Assembly: GCA_003165415.1 (NCBI GenBank)
Contig: PLUC01000116.1
Location: 1-40,300 of the forward strand
Direction: 5' to 3'
Length of the DNA stretch: 40,300 bases
From: Holophagaceae bacterium
Lineage (GTDB): Bacteria > Acidobacteriota > Holophagae > Holophagales > Holophagaceae
Below are positions 8,038 through 16,240 of this stretch, piece by piece (position 1 is the first letter of the stretch; every line of letters begins with the position of its first letter). The position numbers and the translations under genes were made by a program. The notes below the pieces were generated by a model that was not told the DNA's origin, did not search any database, and saw only the letters and a list, made by a program, of their open reading frames with translations.

Positions 8038-9162
8038 ATGGAAAGCGGAGATTCCAAGTACCTCTGGCAAGCCAATGATTGGCCCAACTGGCGTTATGAC
8101 CTCGGGAACCTGGCCGGCCCCCTGGCGGCAGTCACCGGCGCCCAGGGCCTTCTCATGGGGCGCCTGGCCGATGTGGGCTTGGCTTTGCGAAGTCAGGCCA
8201 GCCTCATGGCGCTCACCGACGAGGTGGTCAAGACCAGCGCCATTGAAGGCGAGCACCTGAACGCCCAATCCGTCCGCTCCTCCCTGGCCCGCCGGCTCGG
8301 GGTGGACATCGGGGCTCTGGCCCCGGCGGACCGCCAGGTGGAAGGCGTCGTCGCCATGATGCTCGACGCCACGGCCAACGGCGCCGCTCCGGTCACCCGG
8401 GAGCGGCTGTTCGGTTGGCATGCCGGCCTCTTTCCCACGGGCTACTCCGACATCCAGAGGATCCGGGTCGGCGGCTGGCGCGACGATGCCGGCGGCCCCA
8501 TGCAGGTGGTGTCCGGCCCCATCGGCCGGCAGCGGGTCCATTTCCAGGCCCCTCCCGCCGATCGTCTGGAAGCCGAGACCGGGCGTTTCCTCGCCTGGAT
8601 CAATGGCGCGCCGGGCGAACTTCCGCTCATCAGGGCCGGCATCGGCCATTTGTGGTTCGTCACCCTGCATCCCTTCGACGACGGCAACGGCCGCATCGCC
8701 CGGGCCGTCGGCGACCTGCTGCTGGCCCGCGCCGACCGCAGCCCGCAGCGCTTCTACAGCCTGTCGGCGCAGATCCAGCGGGAGCGCGAGGCCTACTACG
8801 CCATCCTGGAGCGCACCCAGAAGGGCAGCGGCGAGATCACCCCGTGGCTGGCCTGGTTCCTGGGCACCCTGCACCGGGCCGTCGACCAGGCCCAGCTGAC
8901 CCTTGATGCCGTGCTGGCCAAGGCCCGAACCTGGCAGCGCCTCGGTGGCACCCCCATGAACGAGCGTCAGGTGAAGCTGGTGAACCGCCTGCTGGACGGT
9001 TTCAACGGCAAGCTTACCTCCGGCAAATGGGCGGCCATCGCCAAGTGTTCGCCGGACACGGCCCTGCGCGACATCACCGAACTGACGGCCCGGGGCGTCC
9101 TGCGCAAGTCCGCGGCAGGCGGGCGCAGCACCAGTTATGAGCTGAACCTGACCCCGGGGTAG
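8038..9162 (+). CDS. Fic family protein (AMP-transferase) with N-terminal inhibitory motif
   Basis: Fic proteins usually move AMP from ATP to a hydroxyl on a target protein. The complete catalytic motif HPFDDGNGRIAR is present (His at residue 211). The N-terminus has a DUF4172-like segment (YLWQANDWPNWRYD). TSAIEGE at residues 66-72 fits the class II autoinhibitory motif [S/T]xxxE[G/N], whose Glu blocks productive ATP binding. The C-terminus (about 310-370) looks like a winged helix (NERQVKLVNRLLDG...TALRDITELTARGVL), so it may bind DNA or regulate its own expression. The length of 374 aa is typical. It is a single gene with its own promoter and no antitoxin partner beside it, consistent with in-cis inhibition. 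The target is unknown. Confidence 0.92.
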   Translation: MESGDSKYLWQANDWPNWRYDLGNLAGPLAAVTGAQGLLMGRLADVGLALRSQASLMALTDEVVKTSAIEGEHLNAQSVRSSLARRLGVDIGALAPADRQVEGVVAMMLDATANGAAPVTRERLFGWHAGLFPTGYSDIQRIRVGGWRDDAGGPMQVVSGPIGRQRVHFQAPPADRLEAETGRFLAWINGAPGELPLIRAGIGHLWFVTLHPFDDGNGRIARAVGDLLLARADRSPQRFYSLSAQIQREREAYYAILERTQKGSGEITPWLAWFLGTLHRAVDQAQLTLDAVLAKARTWQRLGGTPMNERQVKLVNRLLDGFNGKLTSGKWAAIAKCSPDTALRDITELTARGVLRKSAAGGRSTSYELNLTPG

Positions 9163-9173
9163 GCCCGTCCTGC

Positions 9174-9214
9174 TTACCATTGGACGGCAGGTCTGGTTAC
9201 GATTGGACGGTAGG
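9174..9214 (+). repeat. Two direct 18-bp repeats downstream of fic
   Basis: TTACCATTGGACGGCAGG (9174-9191) and TTACGATTGGACGGTAGG (9197-9214) differ at two positions and are 5 bp apart. The first also forms an inverted repeat with CCGTCC just upstream (CCGTCC-N11-GGACGG). Multiple short direct repeats of this kind occur at IS21-type ends, and they could equally be a regulator binding site. No transposase remains nearby. Confidence 0.5.
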
Positions 9215-9549
9215 CCATACTGGCCGGCGTAGGCCGCCTGACCGCGCGGGAACTGGAGGCAAGGTGAAATTCAAGCACAATGCACCCAATGCCGGTCCCA
9301 CGCCGCCCGTCTACCCCGGTCAACGCCATGTGGACTTCGCCATCATCGCCAGAATGGACCTTGGAGAGGTGGTCTTCGAGCCCATGCGCCCCTCCCTGCG
9401 TGAGGTCGACCCGCGGCCTTGACCGCTGGAACCACTTTTTGCCTTGCGTCTCCTGCAATGTCGTGGCAATCTGATAGGCCTTGTCTTGGGCTCCGCAAGT
9501 GCGCGCCTCTTCCCGGCTCCGCCGCCCAAGCCTCCTTCGCGAGGATGTC
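9215..9549. other. Gene-poor spacer and rplU leader
   Basis: No convincing gene is present. An open frame (GTG 9264 to 9422, VKFKHNAPNAGP...) and its antisense frame have no motif I recognise and may be remnants of a decayed gene. The last 125 bases before rplU contain no clear sigma-70 promoter or known ribosomal leader motif. A leader controlling rplU-rpmA could lie here but I cannot show one. Confidence 0.4.
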
Positions 9550-9861
9550 ATGTACGCAGTGATTCAAACCGGTGGCAAGCAGTACCGAGTGGCCGAAGGG
9601 GAAATCCTCCGGGTCGAACTGCTGGAAAAGGAACTCAAGGAAGCTTTCACCTTCGACCGCGTGCTCCTGGTGGACAACGAAGGCGAGCTGAAGGTCGGCA
9701 AGCCCACCCTCGAGGGCGCCACGGTGTCGGCGGAAGTGATCTGCCATGACCGCCGCAAGAAGGTATTCATCTTCAAGAAGAAGCGGACCACCACCTACCA
9801 GCGCACCCAGGGCCATCGGCAGGGCTACACCGAAGTCCGCATCACCGGGATCCAGGCTTAA
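9550..9861 (+). CDS. rplU: 50S ribosomal protein L21
   Basis: L21 binds 23S rRNA in the large ribosomal subunit. The 103-residue product is full length and colinear with the family: MYAVIQTGGKQYRVAEGE at the N-terminus and the basic C-terminal RRKKVFIFKKKRTTTYQRTQGHRQGYTEVRITGI that contacts rRNA. The ORF track starts further upstream, but ATG 9550 gives the conserved N-terminus and has GAGG eight bases upstream. rpmA follows after 29 bp and obg after a further 68 bp, the widely conserved rplU-rpmA-obg order. Confidence 0.98.
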   Translation: MYAVIQTGGKQYRVAEGEILRVELLEKELKEAFTFDRVLLVDNEGELKVGKPTLEGATVSAEVICHDRRKKVFIFKKKRTTTYQRTQGHRQGYTEVRITGIQA

Positions 9862-9890
9862 TTCGAATCTGAACTGCAGAGAGGTTTGTC

Positions 9891-10151
9891 ATGGCTCACA
9901 AAAAAGGCGTAGGCTCAAGCCGCAACGGCCGGGATTCCAACGCTCAGCGTCTCGGGGTGAAGGCCTTCGGCGGCCAGCAGGTGACCGCCGGCTCCATCAT
10001 CGTCCGGCAGCGCGGCACCCGCTTCAAGATGGGCGTCAACGTCGGCATGGGGACCGACCACACGCTGTTCGCCAAGGTGGAAGGCAAGGTACGTTTCCAG
10101 GATAAGGGCCAGCATGGCCGTTTCATTCATGTGGATCCCCTCGAAGCTTGA
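9891..10151 (+). CDS. rpmA: 50S ribosomal protein L27
   Basis: L27 is a small basic protein whose N-terminal tail reaches the peptidyl-transferase centre. The 86-residue sequence is canonical: [31 protein letters not shown], then a compact beta domain ending GRFIHVDP. The mature-type N-terminus AHKKG starts directly after Met, so there is no Firmicute-style cleaved extension. AGAGAGG lies upstream as ribosome binding site. It is co-transcribed with rplU; a GC hairpin follows before obg. Confidence 0.98.
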   Translation: MAHKKGVGSSRNGRDSNAQRLGVKAFGGQQVTAGSIIVRQRGTRFKMGVNVGMGTDHTLFAKVEGKVRFQDKGQHGRFIHVDPLEA

Positions 10152-10172
10152 TCCACGCCATTCTTAGTGGGG

Positions 10173-10207
10173 GCGCGCGGCCATAGGTCTGCGCGCTCCT
10201 TCGATTT
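10173..10207 (+). terminator. GC hairpin after rpmA, weak terminator
   Basis: GCGCGC (10173-10178) can pair with GCGCGC (10191-10196) around a 12-base loop, followed by a short T-rich stretch (TCCTTCGATTTT). The T run is not immediate, so termination may be partial and obg may still be read from the rplU promoter. Confidence 0.45.
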
Positions 10208-10219
10208 TATAGGCAGCCC

Positions 10220-11224
10220 ATGTTCCTTGACCATTTGACGCTCCACCTGGAAGCCGGCCACGGCGGCCCCGGGGCCACCAGCTTCCGGCGCGAGAAATTC
10301 GCCGAGAAGGGCGGTCCCGACGGCGGCGACGGCGGCCTGGGCGGATCCATCGCCATCCGGGCCGACCAGGGCCTGAACACCCTGAACCCCTTCCGCAACC
10401 AGCGCACCTTCTGCGCCGGGCGCGGCGGGCCCGGCGCCGGGGGCCTCTGTTCCGGCAGCGACGGTGAGAGCCTGGTGCTGGACGTGCCCCTGGGCACCGT
10501 GCTCCGGGACGCCGCCAGCGGCGAGTTCCTGGCGGAGCTGCTGGAGCCCGGCCAGACCGTCTGCGTGGCCCGGGGCGGGCGCGGCGGGCAGGGCAACAAC
10601 CACTTCAAGAGCTCCACCAACCGCACCCCCAGGCATTCCCAGCCGGGCGAGGAGGGGGAGGTCCGGGACGTGGACCTGGAGCTGAAGCTCATCGCCGACG
10701 TGGGCCTGCTGGGCTTTCCCAACGCCGGCAAATCCACCCTGGTGAGCCGCGTCTCGGCCGCCCGGCCGAAGATCGCCAACTACCCGTTCACCACCCTGGA
10801 ACCGCAATTGGGGGTGGTGGCCGTGGACGAGCTGGTGAGCTTCGTCATCGCCGACATCCCGGGGCTGATCGAGGGCGCCGCCGGCGGCGCCGGGCTGGGC
10901 ATCCAGTTCCTCCGCCACGTGGAGCGCACCCGCATGCTCCTGCACCTGGTGGATCTGGCGGATCCCATGGTGGAGCCGGAGCAGGCGGTCAAGGTCATCC
11001 AGGACGAGCTCAAGGCCTTCTCCCCGGTGCTGGCGGCCAAACCCTGCTGGCTGGTGGGCACCAAGCTGGACGCCCTGCAGGACCCCGATCGCCGGATCCG
11101 GTTCGAGGCGCTCTGCCGGGCCCGCGGGCAGGAGCCCATCCTCATCTCCGGCGTCACCGGCGAAGGGATCCGTCCGCTGGTGTTCGCCGTGGCCGACGCC
11201 CTGGCCGAGCTGCGGAAGGCATGA
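10220..11224 (+). CDS. obg: GTPase Obg/CgtA, ribosome assembly and stress GTPase
   Basis: Obg is an essential GTPase that associates with the 50S subunit. The 334-residue protein has the Gly-rich Obg fold (about 1-158, HLEAGHGGPGATSFRREKF...GGPDGGDGG) and then the G domain. G1 is GFPNAGKST, switch I includes NYPFTT, and G3 is DIPGLIEGA. The G4 motif reads TKLD instead of the usual NKxD, a small departure at the guanine-specificity loop. It lacks the variable third (OCT) domain. TATAGG lies six bases before the ATG and there is no clear Shine-Dalgarno. The stop overlaps the nadD start (ATGA), so the two are translationally coupled. Confidence 0.97.
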   Translation: MFLDHLTLHLEAGHGGPGATSFRREKFAEKGGPDGGDGGLGGSIAIRADQGLNTLNPFRNQRTFCAGRGGPGAGGLCSGSDGESLVLDVPLGTVLRDAASGEFLAELLEPGQTVCVARGGRGGQGNNHFKSSTNRTPRHSQPGEEGEVRDVDLELKLIADVGLLGFPNAGKSTLVSRVSAARPKIANYPFTTLEPQLGVVAVDELVSFVIADIPGLIEGAAGGAGLGIQFLRHVERTRMLLHLVDLADPMVEPEQAVKVIQDELKAFSPVLAAKPCWLVGTKLDALQDPDRRIRFEALCRARGQEPILISGVTGEGIRPLVFAVADALAELRKA

Positions 11225-11838
11225 AACCCATGCGCGTCGGGCTGCTGGGAGGCACCTTCAATCCACCCCATTTCGGGCACCTGAAGCTGGCGGAGATCGC
11301 CCTGGAGGAACTGGGGCTGGACCAGGTCCGCTTCATCCCCACCGCCAGCCCGCCGCACAAGCCGGTCCCCCCCGGGGATCCGGACGGCGCCGCCCGGATC
11401 CGGCTGCTGGGCACAGCCCTGGCCGCCGGCTCCCCCTTCCTGGTGGAACCCCTGGAAGTGCTGCGGGGCGGCACCAGCTTCACGGTGGACACCCTGGAGG
11501 CCCTTTCGGCCCGGGAGGCCTGCGGCTGGATCTGGCTCATGGGCAGCGACCAGCTGGCCGGGTTCCCCGCCTGGCGGCGGCCCGGGCGGATCCTCGAGCT
11601 GGCCTCCCTGGCGGTGGCGCCCCGGCCCGGGTGCCCGGGCCGGGACCTGCCGGAAATCCTCGCGGGCCGGGCGCGGGCCCGCTGGTCCGGCGGGCCGGGC
11701 GAGCTGGTCTGGCTCTCCGGCACCGGCCTGGATCTTGCATCCACGGAACTGCGGGAGGAACTGGGCCGGGGGGAGAACCCCGATGGGATTCCCCCCCAAG
11801 TTATGGCTGCGATTTTGCGCGAACGACGGTACCGTTAA
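11221..11838 (+). CDS. nadD: Nicotinate-nucleotide adenylyltransferase
   Basis: NadD joins ATP and nicotinate mononucleotide to form deamido-NAD in NAD synthesis. The 205-residue protein has the nucleotidyltransferase signature GLLGGTFNPPHFGH with the (T/H)xGH motif, the substrate loop PTASPPHKP, WLMGSDQLAGF, and a C-terminal STELREEL in the place of the ISSTxIR motif. The first ATG (11221) overlaps the obg stop; the ATG at 11230 is an alternative that trims three residues. The gene order obg-nadD-rsfS is common in bacteria. Here a family C repeat separates nadD from rsfS. Confidence 0.95.
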   Translation: MKPMRVGLLGGTFNPPHFGHLKLAEIALEELGLDQVRFIPTASPPHKPVPPGDPDGAARIRLLGTALAAGSPFLVEPLEVLRGGTSFTVDTLEALSAREACGWIWLMGSDQLAGFPAWRRPGRILELASLAVAPRPGCPGRDLPEILAGRARARWSGGPGELVWLSGTGLDLASTELREELGRGENPDGIPPQVMAAILRERRYR

Positions 11839-11856
11839 CCATGCATGGGAGATTCA

Positions 11857-12106
11857 GTAAACAACCCCTGCCGAATGGAAAGAGCCTTCCGCTGCACAAG
11901 GACAAACCCGATGCGCGAATTCAGGACGGTTTACGACGCCCCTTGCAGAACTGGAAAGTTCAGCAAACCTGGCTATGTTCCGACTCGCGTTCACGTCGCT
12001 GTGTGCCAGGTTCCCACAGGGTTTCATTTCGTTATTATTTCGCCAACCCGAATGGGTGTCAAGCATCCATTTCTTCCCGCCCTAAAGGACGGAGTTTCCT
12101 GGACAA
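11857..12106 (+). mobile_element. Family C structured element, copy 2
   Basis: This copy runs from GTAAACAACCCC to CTGGACAA and ends four bases before the rsfS ATG. The helices match copy 1 with paired changes: 11943-11966 is a hairpin with the same GGAA-type loop, ACCTGGC (11967-11973) pairs with GCCAGGT (12005-12011), CGAC (11981-11984) pairs with GTCG (11995-11998), and CTGTG (11999-12003) can pair with CACAG (12015-12019). The right end has GCCCTAAAGGACGGAGTTTCCTGG. It interrupts the normally tight nadD-rsfS operon. The 89-aa ORF in the track (11845-12114) shows no protein features. Confidence 0.65.
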
Positions 12107-12110
12107 GCAG

Positions 12111-12491
12111 ATGAACCTTGATAAACGGCTTGTGAGCGTCATTGAAGCGGCACGCTCCAAGAAGGCCTTCCGGATCCGGTTGCTGGACGTGTCGGGCATC
12201 GCCAGCTTCACCGATACCTTCGCGTTCATGTGCGGCGGCAGCGACCGCCAGAACCGGGCCGTGGCCGACGCCATCGAGGAGGCCCTCAAGTTCGCCGGGG
12301 TGCGCCCCCTCTCCACCGAGGGCGCCCAGAACGGCAACTGGATCCTGCTGGACTACGGGGACTTCATCATCCACGTCATGGACGAGGAAACGCGCAGTTT
12401 CTACAACCTGGAAGGCCTCTGGAGCGGCGGGCGCGAACTGCAGCTCCCGGTCGAGGCCGTTCCCGGCTCCACCGACAAATCCGAGAGGTAG
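12111..12491 (+). CDS. rsfS: Ribosomal silencing factor RsfS
   Basis: RsfS (YbeB/DUF143) binds L14 on the 50S subunit and blocks subunit joining during nutrient limitation. The 126-residue protein shows the family core: the LLDVSGIASFTDTFAFMCGGSDRQNRAVADAIEE block and the C-terminal WILLDYGDFIIHVMDEETRSFYNLEGLW. The ATG at 12111 gives the expected N-terminal helix; the longer ORF in the track runs back through the family C repeat and should be discarded. The leader is entirely repeat sequence, so translation may depend on it. gdhA starts 5 bp after the stop with GAGAGG as ribosome binding site. Confidence 0.95.
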   Translation: MNLDKRLVSVIEAARSKKAFRIRLLDVSGIASFTDTFAFMCGGSDRQNRAVADAIEEALKFAGVRPLSTEGAQNGNWILLDYGDFIIHVMDEETRSFYNLEGLWSGGRELQLPVEAVPGSTDKSER

Positions 12492-12495
12492 CACC

Positions 12496-13746
12496 ATGCA
12501 GAATCAGCACAGCGCCTTCGATGCCATGCAGGCCCGCCTGCGCGTGGCCGCCGGGCTCTACGGACTGGAGGACGCCCTCTTCCAGGTGTTCATCGCCCCC
12601 ACCCGGTCCATCATCGTGAGCTGTCCAGTGCACATGGACGACGGCCGATGGGAAGTGTTCACCGGCTACCGGGTGCAGCACAACATGGCCCGCGGTCCGG
12701 CCAAGGGCGGGATCCGCTACGACCCGCGCCTCACCCTGGACGAGGTCAAGGCCGGCGCCGCCTGGAACACCTGGAAGACCGCCGTGGTGGACGTCCCCTT
12801 CGGCGGCGGCAAGGGCGGCGTGGTCTGCGATCCCACCACCATGAGCGAGGGCGAGCTGGAGCGGCTCACCCGGCGCTACATCGCCGAGATCATGGACCTG
12901 CTGGGGCCCGACCGGGACGTGCCCGGCATCGACATGGGCACCAACTCCCAGGTGATGGCCTGGGTGCTGGACACCTACACCATGCACACCCGCAAGACCG
13001 AGAACGCCGTGGTCACCGGCAAGCCCATCTCCCTGGGCGGCAGCCTGGGCCGCACCGAGGCCACCGGGCGGGGCATCCTGATATCGGCCCGGGAGGCCAT
13101 GCAGCGCCTGGGCAAGCCCCTGGCCGGCGCCACCCTGGCGGTGCAGGGCTTCGGCAACGTGGGCTCCCAGAGCGCGCGCCTGCTGCACGAGGCCGGCGCC
13201 CGCATGGTGGCGGTGTCGGACCTCAAGGGGGCCATCCGCAACGACCGCGGCATCGACACCCACGCCCTGCTGAAGTACCACTCAGAGAACAAGACCGTGG
13301 TGGGGTTCAAGGGCGCCGAGGCGATGGACCCCCGGGAGCTGCTCACCATGCAGGTGGACATCCTGGTGCCCGCCGCCACCGAGAACCAGATCACCGAGGA
13401 CAACGCCGCCAAGGTGCGGGCCAAGGTGGTGGTGGAAGGGGCCAACGGCCCCACCTCGCCCGAGGCCGACCCCATCCTGCTGGACAACGGCGTGCTGGTG
13501 GTGCCCGACATCCTGGCCAACGCCGGCGGCGTCACCGTCAGCTACTTCGAGTGGGTGCAGAACCGGCTGGGCTTCTACTGGCGCGAGCGGGAAGTGAACG
13601 AGCGGCTGGTGGAGTACATGACCCACGCCTTCCAGGCGGTGTTCGCCACCACCGACAAGTTCAAGACCAACCCGCGCATCGGGGCCTACATCCTGGCCCT
13701 GGACCGGGTCAGCCAGGCCCTGCACGACCGGGGCTTCTACGCCTAG
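12496..13746 (+). CDS. gdhA: Glutamate dehydrogenase (Glu/Leu/Phe/Val dehydrogenase family)
   Basis: The enzyme interconverts glutamate with 2-oxoglutarate and ammonia using NAD(P). The 416 residues have the N-terminal substrate domain with GPAKGGIRYDP (catalytic lysine region) and DVPFGGGKGGV, then a Rossmann domain with VQGFGNVGSQSARLLHEAGARMVAVSD. The acidic residue after the second beta strand (VSD) leans toward NAD, but cofactor choice cannot be settled by eye. PAATENQIT and ANAGGVTVSYFEWVQN complete the family signature. It sits 5 bp after rsfS. Its TAG stop shares the CTAG palindrome with the convergent minus-strand gene. Confidence 0.93.
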   Translation: MQNQHSAFDAMQARLRVAAGLYGLEDALFQVFIAPTRSIIVSCPVHMDDGRWEVFTGYRVQHNMARGPAKGGIRYDPRLTLDEVKAGAAWNTWKTAVVDVPFGGGKGGVVCDPTTMSEGELERLTRRYIAEIMDLLGPDRDVPGIDMGTNSQVMAWVLDTYTMHTRKTENAVVTGKPISLGGSLGRTEATGRGILISAREAMQRLGKPLAGATLAVQGFGNVGSQSARLLHEAGARMVAVSDLKGAIRNDRGIDTHALLKYHSENKTVVGFKGAEAMDPRELLTMQVDILVPAATENQITEDNAAKVRAKVVVEGANGPTSPEADPILLDNGVLVVPDILANAGGVTVSYFEWVQNRLGFYWREREVNERLVEYMTHAFQAVFATTDKFKTNPRIGAYILALDRVSQALHDRGFYA

Positions 13747-16220
13747 AACACCCGAAGGAAGGCCACCATCCCGTTGATGGAGCGCACCCCCGGCATGTCG
13801 CTCAGCAGGCCCATGCCCAGGTCCAGGCGCACGGCGGTGAACACCCAGAACCCCGGCAGGTCCCCGGCGACGCCCAGGCCGGCATAGTCCCAGGTGCGCT
13901 GGTCGTCCAGGGTACGGAACCGGGCGCCGTCCAGGGAGAGCGTGAGCCGCATGCTCGGGCCGGAAGGGAACACCACCCCGGCCTTGGCATAGGTCAGCCG
14001 GTCGGCGTCGACGGCGTTGGTGCGCAGGCCGGCGATCCGCACATCGCCGCCGGTACCGCCAATGTTCAGGGAATTGAAGCGGTCGAAGCCCTGGCCCGCG
14101 GCCCAGCCGGTCTCCCCGTGCAGCCAGCCGCCGAGGCCCATCTGGTAGTCGTAGCCGGCGCTGCCGCCCCAGCGCTGGAAGCGGCCCTGGTCCGGCACCG
14201 CCTCCAGCGCGCCCGGGGGACCGTAGACCCCTTCAGGGCGCTGGCCCTGGCCATAATAGCCGGCGAACTGAAGTCCCGAGCCGTTCCAGGAGAGCCTGCC
14301 CCGCCATTGGCGGGTCAGCCCCGAAGGCGGGAGGGTGAAGCCTGGGGTGCGGTACTCGTTCTGCAGGGGCAGGGAGAAAATGTCCTCCTCGAAGCGCTCC
14401 GAGCCCGCGAAGCGGAACCCGGCGCCCAGGTCGTGGCCCAAAGTCAGGTTCAAGGTCCCGAACCTCCGGCCTACCCCCTGCTGGGCCTGGAGTTGGCCGT
14501 CGACGATGGGCCGCTCGGTGGCGGCCAGGAGCAGGGAGGTGCTGTTGACGGAAAAATCGAAACCACCCAGGGCTGTGGGCACCATGACCTGGACCTGGTT
14601 GTAGATGATGGCCGTGAGGATGCTGATCTGGACACCCCGGTCGAAGGCGTTGTAATCGAAGTAGGCCAGCCCCCCCAGGGGCATCACCGGAAAGGGGAGG
14701 GTGGGGTCCACCAGCAGCACGGCGGCCAGGGCCCGGCCGGAACTCTTGAGCTTTTCCTCCACCTTCCGGGTTCCGTCCGCCTGCTTGTTGAAGTAGCGGA
14801 TGCCGTCCAGCGTCTGCTGCATCATGGTGCCATCGGAACTCCGGGCCGCCTGACGGGCGGTGGCGAAGCCCGGATCGTTGGTCTGGAAATCCGAGTAGAC
14901 CAGGGTCCGCTGCACCTGGGCCACCGTGTCGCCAACCAGCCAGCGGTCGAAGCTCTTGATCTTCACCACGCGCCAGGTGCCGGCGCCGGCCTCACCGTAG
15001 GTGAGCACCCGGTCCTCGGACTTGACCATGCCCGACAAGCCGGAGCGCTTGCTGCGCTCTTCCAGGATCCGCCCGCCGGCTTCATCCACCAGCAGTTCGC
15101 CCATGGGCAGCAGCGGATTCCCGTCCACCGGCTCGAACCGGATCCGGCGCTGCCCCGGGCCGCCCGGGCCGCCGTCATGGTAGCGGTAGCGCTCGGTGAG
15201 GTTGAGGGCCACCGGCGCGGCGAGGCTGGCGCGGCTTTCCACGATCGGCAGCTGCAGCCCGGGGTGCAGCTTGGCCTTCACCCCGTTGAGGCGGATCCCT
15301 TCCTGGAGGAGCTCTTCCGGCTCTCCGGCCGCCTCGAAGAAGCGGAAGCTGAAGCCCACGTCGGCCCCGAGGCCTTGTTCCGCCTGGAGGTGCAACTCCT
15401 CCGTGAGCCTGCCCCGGCGGTTCCGGGCCAGGACCCGGTCGGCCAGCTGCCGGGCCCGCACCCGCGCCAGCAGGGCGCCCACATCGTAGGTGTCGGCGGC
15501 GGCGATCTTCACTTCATGGCGCTCGGCGGGCGGCGGCGCGGGCGTCCATTCGCTCCCCTGGAACCGCCAGCGGCGGGCCTCGCCGGTGCGGGGCCGGCGC
15601 AGGGTGAGATCGCCCAGGCCCCCTTCCACCTGGGTGAAGCCCTCGGGCAGCAGGGCCGCCAGGCGGGCTGAGGGACCCCCGGCCGGAACCACCAGGCGCC
15701 CCCCGTCGCCCATGAGCTCGGACAGGCCGGCCCCGGGATCCGCGGGCAGCCACAGGGTCCAGGGCCGGCCGGGGAACTGGGTCTGGGCCTGCAGGAGCCG
15801 GTCCCGCCAGAGGCCGGGATCGGCGCCCAGGTCTTCGGGCAGCAGGGCCCCGCCCTGGACCGCCCCCCAGGCGGACTCGTCCCAGATGGGTTCGGCCTTG
15901 GCCTCGAAGCCCAGGTACAAGGTGACCGCCGGATCCTGGGCCTTGAGCGCCTGGCTGGCCGCCAGCAGCAGCGGCAGGCGGTCGGGCCCGGCCGGCAGCA
16001 GGATGCGCACGGCTGGGACGCCCAGATCGGGCGCGACCTGGCGCGACCATTTCTGGTGCATGGCCTCCACCTGGGCCGGGTCCCGGGCGTCCCTGGGCAC
16101 CCAGTCGGCCCCGGCGGCGTCCCGCAGATCGAGCACCCGCGGTGGTTCGGTCCCCACCTGGAGCGGCGCCTGGGCCGGCAGCGCCAGGAATACGAAGGAC
16201 AGGATCATGGACCGTAGCAA
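13743..16220 (-). CDS. Predicted exported outer-membrane beta-barrel protein of unknown function
   Basis: I do not recognise a named family. The 825-residue protein starts with a short signal peptide (MILSFVFLALPAQA). The next 230 residues look like a soluble alpha/beta domain (VRILLPAGPDRLPLLLAASQALKAQ...). From about residue 270 on, alternating strands rich in aromatic and Gly residues dominate, and the protein ends in Phe (MVAFLRVF), the usual C-terminal residue of barrels inserted by BamA. The TTG at 16220 has GGAGG four bases upstream, while ATG 16208 gives a cleaner signal peptide. A palindrome (16241-16252) overlaps a TAGACT -10-like sequence upstream. It converges on gdhA with overlapping stop codons. 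Confidence 0.6.
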   Translation of the reverse strand: MLRSMILSFVFLALPAQAPLQVGTEPPRVLDLRDAAGADWVPRDARDPAQVEAMHQKWSRQVAPDLGVPAVRILLPAGPDRLPLLLAASQALKAQDPAVTLYLGFEAKAEPIWDESAWGAVQGGALLPEDLGADPGLWRDRLLQAQTQFPGRPWTLWLPADPGAGLSELMGDGGRLVVPAGGPSARLAALLPEGFTQVEGGLGDLTLRRPRTGEARRWRFQGSEWTPAPPPAERHEVKIAAADTYDVGALLARVRARQLADRVLARNRRGRLTEELHLQAEQGLGADVGFSFRFFEAAGEPEELLQEGIRLNGVKAKLHPGLQLPIVESRASLAAPVALNLTERYRYHDGGPGGPGQRRIRFEPVDGNPLLPMGELLVDEAGGRILEERSKRSGLSGMVKSEDRVLTYGEAGAGTWRVVKIKSFDRWLVGDTVAQVQRTLVYSDFQTNDPGFATARQAARSSDGTMMQQTLDGIRYFNKQADGTRKVEEKLKSSGRALAAVLLVDPTLPFPVMPLGGLAYFDYNAFDRGVQISILTAIIYNQVQVMVPTALGGFDFSVNSTSLLLAATERPIVDGQLQAQQGVGRRFGTLNLTLGHDLGAGFRFAGSERFEEDIFSLPLQNEYRTPGFTLPPSGLTRQWRGRLSWNGSGLQFAGYYGQGQRPEGVYGPPGALEAVPDQGRFQRWGGSAGYDYQMGLGGWLHGETGWAAGQGFDRFNSLNIGGTGGDVRIAGLRTNAVDADRLTYAKAGVVFPSGPSMRLTLSLDGARFRTLDDQRTWDYAGLGVAGDLPGFWVFTAVRLDLGMGLLSDMPGVRSINGMVAFLRVF

Positions 16221-16240
16221 AGAACCTCCAAGGTGCGGAC

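Noticed and set aside
12648-15671. 1007-aa plus-strand ORF
   Set aside because: It runs across gdhA in another frame and then antisense to the outer-membrane protein; composition is that of a shadow frame.
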